Positions 52,962 through 62,139 of a DNA stretch of 64,000 bases are shown piece by piece. The DNA lies in NCBI RefSeq assembly GCF_008244685.1, contig NZ_VTFT01000001.1, positions 2,459,248 through 2,523,247 of the forward strand, in the 5' to 3' direction. Within the stretch, counting starts at the first letter, position 1, and every line of letters starts with the position of its first letter. Source of the stretch: Luteimonas viscosa. GTDB taxonomy: Bacteria; Pseudomonadota; Gammaproteobacteria; Xanthomonadales; Xanthomonadaceae. The translations under genes and the position numbers were made by a program. The notes beneath the pieces were generated by a model. That model made no database searches. It worked only from the letters and a program-made list of their open reading frames with translations, and was not told the origin of the DNA.

Positions 52962-54782
52962 TCAGTGGTGGCTCACCAGCGACTCGCCGCGCGGCACGCG
53001 CACCGCGTCGACCATGCGCTGGGTTTCCTCGTCGGGCGCCGGCGTCAGCAGCGACACCGTGACCATCGCGATGAAGCTGGCGACCACGCCGACCACGCCG
53101 AAGCGCAGGTGGTCGAGCCCGAGCCACGGCGTCATGCCGTTGCGCACCGCGAGCAGGTAGCCCCAGCCGCAGACCAGGCCGACCACCATGCCGGCGACCG
53201 CGCCGGGGCGGTTGGCACGTTTCCACCACACGCCCAGCACCAGCGGCGCGAACAGGCCCGACATCGCGAAGCAGAAGGCCCAGGCCACCGCGCCGAGGAT
53301 GCCTTCGAGCCGCATCGACGCCACCGCCGCACCGGCCGCACCGATCACCAGCAGCAGCACGCGGGCGGTCAGCAGGCGCTTCCGGGTCTCGGCCTTCGGG
53401 TCGATGATCTTGTAGTACAGGTCATGCGACAGGGTGTTGGCCATGGCCAGCAGCAGGCCGTCGGCGGTCGACAGTGCGGCTGCCAGGCCGCCGGCCGCCA
53501 CCAGGCCCGAGATCACGTACGGCAGGCCGGCGAATTCCGGCGTGGCCAGCACGATGATGTCGGGGTTGAGGAAGAACTCGTTGACCTGCAGCAGGCCGTC
53601 GCCGTTGGAATCGCGGATCGCCACCAGGCCGATCTCGCCCCAGTTGCGCACCCAGCTCAGGGCCTCGACGTCGGCGATCGCCTTGCCGAAGATCGAGCTG
53701 GCCAGGTTCGGGTCGAACAGCGACAGCTTGCTCAGCGTGGCCAGTGCCGGCGCCGAGAAGTACAGCAGGAAGATGAAGAACAGCGACCAGGCCACCGAGC
53801 TGCGCGCGGCCTTGACCGACGGCGTGGTGAAGTAGCGCATCAGGATGTGAGGCAGCGACGCGGTGCCGACCATCATGCAGAACGCCAGGGTCACGAACTG
53901 CCACGCGGCCAGGGCCCCGTCCGCCGGCGAGGCGTGCAGGGTGGTCAGGGCGGAGAGGCCGGCCACGGTATCCACCGGGGCGGTGCCGACGCCGAGCAGC
54001 GGTTCCAGCTCCTGGATGCGTTCGATCGCCGGGCCGTACTGGAACTGCGGCAGCCAGCCGAAGCCCTGCGCGCCGGACATCCACACGATCGGCAGGATGT
54101 AGGCCACGATCAGCACGATGTACTGCGCCACCTGGGTCCAGGTCACCGCGCGCATGCCGCCGAGCATCGAGCACACCAGGATGCCGACCAGGCCCAGCCA
54201 GCAGGCCCACTCGTACGGGATCAGGAACGCACGTGCGGCGATGGTGCCGGTGGCCGTGATCTGCGCGGTGACGTAGGTGAACGAGGCCACCATCAGCACC
54301 ACGATCGCGCAGAAGCGGGTCAGCTTGCCGCCGTAGCGGGTACCGATGAAGTCCGGCACGGTGTAGCAGCCGAACTTGCGCAGGTACGGCGCCATCAGCG
54401 TGGCCACCAGGATGTAGCCGCCGGTCCAGCCGACCACGAAGGCCAGGTAGGGATAGCCGGACATGAAGATGCCGCCGGCCATCGCCACGAACGAGGCGCC
54501 CGACATCCAGTCCGCCGCCGTCGCCATGCCGTTGAACACCGGCGGAACGCTACGGCCGGCGAGGTAGTACGCGTCGGCGGCTGCCGTTCGCGAGATGACG
54601 CCGATGAACGCGTAGATGCCGATGGTGAAGGCGACGAAGCTCAGGCCGATCGCGCGCGCGCTCATCCCGAACTGTTCCAGCACCGCCATCAACGCGAAGA
54701 ACGCAAGGAACCCGCCGGTGTAGATCGCGTAGATCTTCGGCAGGCTTTGGGTGAAGGACTTGCCTTCGAATTGCAATGCCAT
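52962..54782 (-). CDS. Sodium:solute symporter (VC_2705-type acetate symporter) with EF-hand loop
   Basis: 606 residues, about 13 membrane helices. SSS family features: DAYYLAGRSVPPVFNGMATAADWMSGASFV, GTRYGGKLTRFCAIVV and the LPHILMRYFTTPSVKAARSS signature. It likely takes up acetate (ActP role) with Na+. A periplasmic or cytoplasmic loop at residues 391-402 reads DSNGDGLLQVNE, a canonical Ca-binding EF-hand (Asp, Asn, Asp at 1, 3, 5, Gly at 6, Glu at 12). It works with the DUF4212 small subunit encoded 18 bases upstream. acs lies on the other side of the porin. Confidence 0.93.
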   Translation of the reverse strand: MALQFEGKSFTQSLPKIYAIYTGGFLAFFALMAVLEQFGMSARAIGLSFVAFTIGIYAFIGVISRTAAADAYYLAGRSVPPVFNGMATAADWMSGASFVAMAGGIFMSGYPYLAFVVGWTGGYILVATLMAPYLRKFGCYTVPDFIGTRYGGKLTRFCAIVVLMVASFTYVTAQITATGTIAARAFLIPYEWACWLGLVGILVCSMLGGMRAVTWTQVAQYIVLIVAYILPIVWMSGAQGFGWLPQFQYGPAIERIQELEPLLGVGTAPVDTVAGLSALTTLHASPADGALAAWQFVTLAFCMMVGTASLPHILMRYFTTPSVKAARSSVAWSLFFIFLLYFSAPALATLSKLSLFDPNLASSIFGKAIADVEALSWVRNWGEIGLVAIRDSNGDGLLQVNEFFLNPDIIVLATPEFAGLPYVISGLVAAGGLAAALSTADGLLLAMANTLSHDLYYKIIDPKAETRKRLLTARVLLLVIGAAGAAVASMRLEGILGAVAWAFCFAMSGLFAPLVLGVWWKRANRPGAVAGMVVGLVCGWGYLLAVRNGMTPWLGLDHLRFGVVGVVASFIAMVTVSLLTPAPDEETQRMVDAVRVPRGESLVSHH

Positions 54783-54800
54783 GACGTATCCCCTCGGTTG

Positions 54801-55058
54801 TCAGACTTCGTCTTCTTCGTGGACGCCGTACTTGACGTCGATGGCGTGCTGCTGCCTGCTGAACAGGAACAGCTGGATCACGAACACGGCCAGCGATCCC
54901 TGCGCGGCCATGTAGTAGCCCAGCGGCCAGCCGAGGAAGCGGATGTTGTTGATGTCGTGGGCGAACCAGTGGATCAGGAATGCGAAGACGAACCAGACGA
55001 CGAGGTGCGTGATCGTCAGGTTGCGGGTCTTGTGCCAGTGTTCGGTGTCTGCACTCAT
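54801..55058 (-). CDS. DUF4212 symporter small subunit
   Basis: 85 residues. A short N-terminal tail and two membrane helices (ITHLVVWFVFAFLIHWFAH and YYMAAQGSLAVFVIQLFLFSR) match DUF4212, the small partner that always precedes VC_2705-type SSS genes. The two starts are close together (18-base gap), so they should be made in equal amounts. The YGVHEEDEV acidic end is typical. Confidence 0.92.
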   Translation of the reverse strand: MSADTEHWHKTRNLTITHLVVWFVFAFLIHWFAHDINNIRFLGWPLGYYMAAQGSLAVFVIQLFLFSRQQHAIDVKYGVHEEDEV

Positions 55059-55161
55059 GGTTGAAATGCCTCCGTGGATCTTCAGGTGACGAACGCCGGG
55101 TATTCCCCTGTCGGAACCGACGGGACCGCCGCGTGTGGCGACGGCCCCGCGCGGACGGTGA

Positions 55162-56565
55162 CTAGAAGGAATACTTGACTGTGGTCTGGATGCGCTTCAG
55201 GTCGCCCTCGCGGTCGTCCTTGAGCGAGCGCTGGCCCCAGCTGATCTCGGCGCCGACGTCCAGCTTCGGGAACGGCGAATAGATCACGTTGGCGTGGAAC
55301 GACTGCGCGCGTTCGACCGCGGCCCAGCTGCCCGGCCCCCATCCTGCGAGTCCCCGGTCGTTGTCGAACTCGGCCATCGAGAACATCAGGTTGGTGCGCA
55401 GCTGCGGGGTAAAGGCATGGCGCCACGCCACGAAGCCGCCGGCGCCGTTCTGCGAGTGCAGTTCGCCGTTGGCGTCGAGCACGGCGTCGGCGCCCAGGCC
55501 GAAGGCCATGTAGCGGCCGATGCCCGCGCCGTAGTTCGCCATCCAGCGGATGTCGTCGCTGGCGCCGAGGTTGAACTTGCCCGACAGGCTGACCGCGGCC
55601 CCGCTGGTGCTCTCGTTGCCGGACTTGAGCTGGCGCACCAGGCCGGCGACGCTGAAGTGGCCCCAGTCGCCCTTGGTCACGTAGCGGGCGGTGATGTCGG
55701 GCATCAGGTTGCTGCCGCCGGCATTGTTGCGCGCGGCGGTGGCGACGCTGCTGACGGTGGTGAGCGGGTTCTCCAGCGCGACCGAGAACGGACCCTTGGT
55801 GTAGCGGATCTGCGCCTGGCGGACGAAGGTGGTGCCCTCGGTGACGCCGACGAAGTCCACCGCCTCGGGCAGCGCGGCCACGTCCTGGAAGTTCGACCAG
55901 GTCTGGCCGGCCAGCCAGTTGTTCCAGGTCACGAACGCGTGGCGCAGCGTGACGCCGTGGGTGTTGGTCGCGACCTCGTTGCCCAGGTTGGCGCTGCCGC
56001 CGCCGAACATGTCGGCCTCGATGAAGCCGCGGAACTTGTCGCCGCCCTCGCTGGTGAAGTCGGCGGCCAGCCAGAAGCGCGAGAACGCGGCATGCACGTC
56101 GGTGTACGGGTCGGTGTCCGGCTCGGCGCCGTTGGCGACCACCGGGATGGTGGCCGGCACGTAGAACAGCCGCCCGGCCGAACCATCGCCGATCGCACCG
56201 TCGCTGGTGTCGGTGGTCATCGCGTCGAGCTTGATGAAGCCGCCGTAGGAGAACACGCTGCCGGGCGTGGCCCCGGTCAGGATCGGCGAGCCCTGGATGC
56301 GGGGCTTGCCGTCGGCCGGCGCCCCCTGCGCCACCCGCACCTCGTCGAGCTGGGTCTTGGTGGCCGCGACCGTGGCCTGGGTCTCGGCGACCGAGGCCTG
56401 GGTCTGCTGCTGCGACTGCAGCAACGCCTGCACCTGCGCTTCGAGCTGGGCGATGCGCGCCTCCAGCTCCCGTTCCTTCGCGGTCTGCCCGAACGCCATC
56501 CCCGGCGCCATCAGGGCCACCATCATCGCAACCGCCAGCGGTCGCATCGGCCTGTGTCTTGTCAT
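55162..56565 (-). CDS. DcaP-like trimeric outer-membrane porin
   Basis: 467 residues, GGGAGGGG six bases before the ATG at 56565 and a Sec signal (MTRHRPMRPLAVAMMVALMAPGMAFG). The mature N-terminus has the trimer-forming coiled coil of DcaP proteins (KERELEARIAQLEAQVQALL then QQTQASVAETQATVAATKTQLDEVR), followed by the barrel starting SYGGFIKLDAM and ending in TVKYSF with the terminal Phe. DcaP porins pass small dicarboxylates or negatively charged solutes in Acinetobacter. In this neighbourhood it may let acetate or other short acids through the outer membrane (inference). Divergent from acs, and 103 bases upstream of the DUF4212 gene. Confidence 0.88.
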   Translation of the reverse strand: MTRHRPMRPLAVAMMVALMAPGMAFGQTAKERELEARIAQLEAQVQALLQSQQQTQASVAETQATVAATKTQLDEVRVAQGAPADGKPRIQGSPILTGATPGSVFSYGGFIKLDAMTTDTSDGAIGDGSAGRLFYVPATIPVVANGAEPDTDPYTDVHAAFSRFWLAADFTSEGGDKFRGFIEADMFGGGSANLGNEVATNTHGVTLRHAFVTWNNWLAGQTWSNFQDVAALPEAVDFVGVTEGTTFVRQAQIRYTKGPFSVALENPLTTVSSVATAARNNAGGSNLMPDITARYVTKGDWGHFSVAGLVRQLKSGNESTSGAAVSLSGKFNLGASDDIRWMANYGAGIGRYMAFGLGADAVLDANGELHSQNGAGGFVAWRHAFTPQLRTNLMFSMAEFDNDRGLAGWGPGSWAAVERAQSFHANVIYSPFPKLDVGAEISWGQRSLKDDREGDLKRIQTTVKYSF

Positions 56566-56643
56566 GAAGTTCCCCTCCCAGAGACGTGTGTGTACGCACT
56601 AGCACGGCGAGGCTGCGCGCCGGGGGCGACCATGCCTATTCGT

Positions 56644-56677
56644 CTTTGGTAGGGGGCGGCCCTGCGTGCGACCAAAG
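56644..56677. promoter_or_regulatory. Inverted repeat in the porin-acs divergent promoter region
   Basis: CTTTGGT (56644-56650) and ACCAAAG (56671-56677), 20 bases apart, in the 207-base gap between the porin and acs starts. A candidate operator, possibly for the response regulator CrbR encoded after acs; no published consensus is claimed. Confidence 0.4.
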
Positions 56678-56687
56678 TCCAAGGACG

Positions 56688-56704
56688 ATGCTGCGTTGCA
56701 GCAT
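56688..56704. other. Perfect short hairpin in the acs leader
   Basis: ATGCTGC-GTT-GCAGCAT: seven-base arms with a three-base loop, 69 bases before the acs ATG. It could be a regulator site or an mRNA leader structure; it is not followed by a T-run. Confidence 0.45.
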
Positions 56705-56772
56705 GCATGGATGCGTCACACTTGCACGCACATCCAGGATCGAACGCCGGAAGCAAGCCTCGGGAGGGCGAC

Positions 56773-58716
<1,944 letters not shown>

Positions 58717-58761
58717 CCCGGTTGCTCGGGTCTGCAGGCAATGGCGAGCGGAGGTGGAAGC

Positions 58762-58838
58762 TGTCATCCCGAGCGAAGCGAGGGATCTCCTGTCGGCTGC
58801 AGGGACGAAGCAGATCCCTCGCTTTGCTCGGGATGGCA
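58762..58838. repeat. Dispersed palindrome, third copy
   Basis: TGTCATCCCGAGCGAAGCGA and GGGATCT form the left arm, and the right arm reads AGATCCCTCGCTTTGCTCGG then GATGGCA. It is a variant of the 12089 element (A in place of C in the loop-side GCGCAGC, one change near the outer end) and sits between acs and crbR, where it could help end the acs message. Confidence 0.85.
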
Positions 58839-58986
58839 AGAATGAGTGTTTCGATCCGGTGAATTCTCCGGCTCCATTGAAGGCTTCGACGCCAGTGAAC
58901 GCCCGGACCCATCGCGTCATAGAAGCGTCGCGCCAGCGCCCCTGCAGGCGCAGTTGCCAGTTCCGCAGGAGGCGGGGCCCCAACGC

Positions 58987-59655
58987 ATGACTACCATTCT
59001 CGTAGCCGACGACCACCCCCTGTTCCGCGAGGCCCTGCGTGGCGCGGTGGTGCGGGTGATCCCGCACGCGCAACTGCACGAGGCCGAGAACGCGCAGGGC
59101 CTGTACGCGATGGCCGACGCCCATCCCGACGCCGACCTGCTGCTGCTCGACCTCAACATGCCCGGCACCCAGGGCTTCAGCGCACTGGTGCACCTGCGCG
59201 GGCTGCATCCGCAACTGCCGGTGGTGATGGTCTCCGCGCGCGAGGAGCCCGCGGTGATCCGGCGTGCCCTCGACCACGGCGCGATGGGTTTCATCCCCAA
59301 GTCCTCGAACGCCGAGGCGCTCGGCATCGCGCTGCGCCACGTGCTCGACGGCGACCGCTGGGTGCCGGAGATCGCCGGTGGCGCGCCGGATACCCCGCCC
59401 GACGAACACGAGGTCGCCGCGCGCGTGCGCGAACTCACGCCGCAGCAGTTCCGGGTGCTGCAGATGCTCGGATCGGGCAAGCTCAACAAGCAGATCGGCT
59501 ACGAGCTGGGCGTGTCCGAGGCCACGATCAAGGCGCACATGAGCGCGATCCTGCGCAAGCTCGGGGCCAGCAACCGCACCCAGGCCGTGCTGCTGGCGGG
59601 AAAGCTGGCGATCGATCCCGACGCCGCGGTCCCGGTGGACGAAGAGCGCGGCTGA
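58987..59655 (+). CDS. crbR: LuxR-family response regulator, CrbR/ErdR type
   Basis: 222 residues from ATG 58987. Receiver domain: acidic VADDHPLF, phospho-acceptor Asp55 in LLLDLNMPG, VMVSAREE and the Lys in FIPKSSN. LuxR-type HTH: LTPQQFRVLQMLGSGKLNKQIGYELGVSEATIKAHMSAILRKLG. In Pseudomonas and Vibrio the CrbS/CrbR pair switches on acs and acetate uptake. The gene's position directly after acs, with the hybrid kinase nearby, supports that assignment, though ErdR/AgmR naming would also fit. Confidence 0.88.
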   Translation: MTTILVADDHPLFREALRGAVVRVIPHAQLHEAENAQGLYAMADAHPDADLLLLDLNMPGTQGFSALVHLRGLHPQLPVVMVSAREEPAVIRRALDHGAMGFIPKSSNAEALGIALRHVLDGDRWVPEIAGGAPDTPPDEHEVAARVRELTPQQFRVLQMLGSGKLNKQIGYELGVSEATIKAHMSAILRKLGASNRTQAVLLAGKLAIDPDAAVPVDEERG

Positions 59656-59664
59656 CGCGACGAT

Positions 59665-60324
59665 TCAGTGCGCGTGCCGCGACGCCCCGGCACGCGCCAG
59701 ATACTCGCGCGCGAAGGGATCCAGCGCCATGTCACCCAGATCGGCGCGGTCGTAGCTGCGCAGGCCGGACGTGGCGGTGAAGTTCTCGCCGGCGTCCACG
59801 CGCCGCAGCGAACGCAGGGTCAGCTGATAGCGGTCGTGCCCCTCGCCGATCCGGCCGCTCGCCGGCAGGCCGATCCCATCGAGCCATTCCAGGACGATCT
59901 TGCGCCCCTGCGCGTCGTGCCCCGCCAGGCGTGTCCCCGGCTGCGCGAACCGCTCCAGCCTCCCCGCCGGCTTGAGGCCTTCGCGCAGCGATGCGGGGAC
60001 GATCCCCGTCAGCGTGGCCCAGGCGGGCTCCTCGCCGAGGGTCCGCAGCTCGCCCGGCGACGCCACCACGGCCGCGCGGCTGGCCGGAAAAAACTCGATC
60101 CGTTCGATCCCGTCCTCGCGCAGGCGCCATTGCCGGTGCATCGCCGGGTCGCCCTCGCGGTACTCGACGCGCCGCTCGTCGCGGACCACGGTCAGGGCAT
60201 GGCGTCCATCGCGGTCGCGTATCTCGTATTCGGCCTGCCACGCCTCGCCGGCCAGGGAAGGACCGGCGAGGAGGAGGGACTGCAGCAGCAGCGCCGAGAC
60301 GGCCGCGTGGTGCAGGGCGCGCAT
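59665..60324 (-). CDS. Exported hypothetical protein downstream of alkaline phosphatase
   Basis: 219 residues from ATG 60324, whose first base is also the last base of the phosphatase TGA (TGATG). It has a signal peptide (MRALHHAAVSALLLQSLLLAGPSLAG). The mature part is strand-rich with YEIRDRDGRHALTVVRDERRVEYREGD and LGDMALDPFAREYLARAGASRHAH at the end; I see no catalytic motif. It is convergent with crbR (nine bases between stops). Coupling to phoA suggests an accessory or lipoprotein-like partner in the envelope, otherwise unassigned. Confidence 0.75.
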   Translation of the reverse strand: MRALHHAAVSALLLQSLLLAGPSLAGEAWQAEYEIRDRDGRHALTVVRDERRVEYREGDPAMHRQWRLREDGIERIEFFPASRAAVVASPGELRTLGEEPAWATLTGIVPASLREGLKPAGRLERFAQPGTRLAGHDAQGRKIVLEWLDGIGLPASGRIGEGHDRYQLTLRSLRRVDAGENFTATSGLRSYDRADLGDMALDPFAREYLARAGASRHAH

Positions 60325-62003
60325 CACCTGTTCGTCGAGAGCGGCTTGCGCTGCGCCATGCCGGCGCGCAGGTCGGCTGCCATCAGCGGCGGCTGGATCG
60401 GCTTGCGACCGCCCGCCCGCGCGCCGATGCCGGAAGTTCCGCAGCCGCCGAACAGGGCGCACAGGAAATCGTTGATGTTCTTCTGCGATTGCGCCATCAC
60501 GTGGAAGATCACGTTCTGCTCGACCACGCCCGCGAACGCATGCGCGCCCGGGCCGCTGGCGTAGATGCCGACGTCCTCGGCGGAATGGGTCTCGCTGCCC
60601 AGCGGCACCGTCGCCTCCTGGAGGAAATCCGGATCGGTGGTGTCGACCGTGGTCAGGTCGGGACGTGCGCCATCGCCGCGGTAGCCGGGGCCGTTGGCGT
60701 AGCCGACCGTGGTGTAGGGCTTGCCGTCGCCGGCGAGCGCCAGCTGCCCTCCGCTGACGACGTTGCCCAGGATGTCGTTCCCGCGATCGGGATAGCCGGC
60801 GATGGTGAACGCGTGGCTGTGGTCGGCGGTGACGACGATCAGGGTGTCCTCCTCGGACGTCAGGGCGCGCGCCACGCGCACGGCGTCCGACAGCGCGATG
60901 GTGTCCGACAGCGCGCGGCTGGCGTTGCCGGCATGGTGGGCGTGGTCGATCCGGCCGGCCTCGACCATCAGGAAGAACCCCTTGTCGCCGGCATTGGCCT
61001 GCAGGATCTCCACCGCCTTGCGGGTCATCGCCGCGAGCACGGGTTCCTTGCCTGCATCGGTGGGGCGGTCGTACTCGTACTCCATGTGCGAGCGTTCGAA
61101 CAGGCCGAGCAGCTTGCGGGTGGCGCCGGGTTCGATCGCGTTGAACTGCGCGCGGTTCCAGACGTAGGACGCGCCCGGGCGCGAGGCGAACTCCTGGGCG
61201 AGGTTGCGGCCGTCCTTGCGCCGGCCCCTGGCGCCGGCGTCCTCGGGATCGGCGACGGTCTCGGGCAGGAAGTAGCTGCGGCCACCGCCGAGCACCACGT
61301 CGATGCCGTCGCCGTACGGGAATTCCACCAGCTGCCGGGCGATGTCCTTGCAGCCGTTGCGCTTCGCCTCGTCGGTCAGCTCCGCGTCGCTTTCCCAGTC
61401 GCGGTTGGGCGTATGCGCGTAGGCGGCGGCGGGCGTCGCATGGGTGATGCGCGCGGTACTGACCACGCCGGTGGCCAGGCCCAGCGCCTCGGCGATGCCG
61501 AGGATGCTGGCGACCTCCTGGCCCCTGGACGAGGCGCAGTCGTTGTGGCGGGCATACTGGGTCACGCCGATCACGCCCTGGTTGGTCTTGATCCCGGCGA
61601 CCATGGCGGTGGCGGTGGGCGCCGAATCCGGGGTCTGACCGTCGACCGAATAGGTCTTGGACAATGCGAGATACGGCATGCGCTCGAAACTCAGGCGGTT
61701 CTCCTCGCCGGGGCGGTCGTCGAGCTGGCCTTCGAGGATGCGCGCGGCGGAGACGGTCGAGACGCCCATGCCGTCGCCGACGAACAGGATCACGTTCCGG
61801 GCCTTGTTCCGGTCCGTTGCCCGGGCCCCTGCGTCGCGTGCCGTCCTGGCGCCCTGGTTGTACCAGCGCTGCGGGGTTTCTTCCCTGGGTGTATCGACCT
61901 TCATGCCCTTGCGGATCGGATGCACGGTATCCGCGGACAGGACCGGGGCTGCGAGCAAGGCCACGGCCAATGCCGTGGACAACGCGGTGGGGAGGGGACG
62001 CAT
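60324..62003 (-). CDS. phoA: Alkaline phosphatase (PhoA family)
   Basis: 559 residues with a Sec signal (MRPLPTALSTALAVALLAAPVLSA). It hydrolyses phosphomonoesters in the periplasm or outside the cell. The metal site is seen in FVGDGMG (Asp77), the nucleophile in TPDSAPTATAM (Asp126-Ser127-Ala128), metal ligands in MVEAGRIDHAHHAGN and TADHSHAF, and the late His in GSETHSAEDVGI. The family usually carries these in the same order. An 80-residue C-terminal tail follows, with CALFGGCGTSG. It stands between crbR and crbS. Confidence 0.95.
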   Translation of the reverse strand: MRPLPTALSTALAVALLAAPVLSADTVHPIRKGMKVDTPREETPQRWYNQGARTARDAGARATDRNKARNVILFVGDGMGVSTVSAARILEGQLDDRPGEENRLSFERMPYLALSKTYSVDGQTPDSAPTATAMVAGIKTNQGVIGVTQYARHNDCASSRGQEVASILGIAEALGLATGVVSTARITHATPAAAYAHTPNRDWESDAELTDEAKRNGCKDIARQLVEFPYGDGIDVVLGGGRSYFLPETVADPEDAGARGRRKDGRNLAQEFASRPGASYVWNRAQFNAIEPGATRKLLGLFERSHMEYEYDRPTDAGKEPVLAAMTRKAVEILQANAGDKGFFLMVEAGRIDHAHHAGNASRALSDTIALSDAVRVARALTSEEDTLIVVTADHSHAFTIAGYPDRGNDILGNVVSGGQLALAGDGKPYTTVGYANGPGYRGDGARPDLTTVDTTDPDFLQEATVPLGSETHSAEDVGIYASGPGAHAFAGVVEQNVIFHVMAQSQKNINDFLCALFGGCGTSGIGARAGGRKPIQPPLMAADLRAGMAQRKPLSTNR

Positions 62004-62139
62004 GGGAACTCCGGGCTGGGTCGGGGGAGACCAGACGCTATCGCCCGTGGATGTCAGCGCGGTGTCCCGCCGGTGACGGACCGGTCTCAGTCCGGTGACA
62101 ACGCGACCGGCACGCGCGCGTGCGCGCGCCTTCGCCTGG

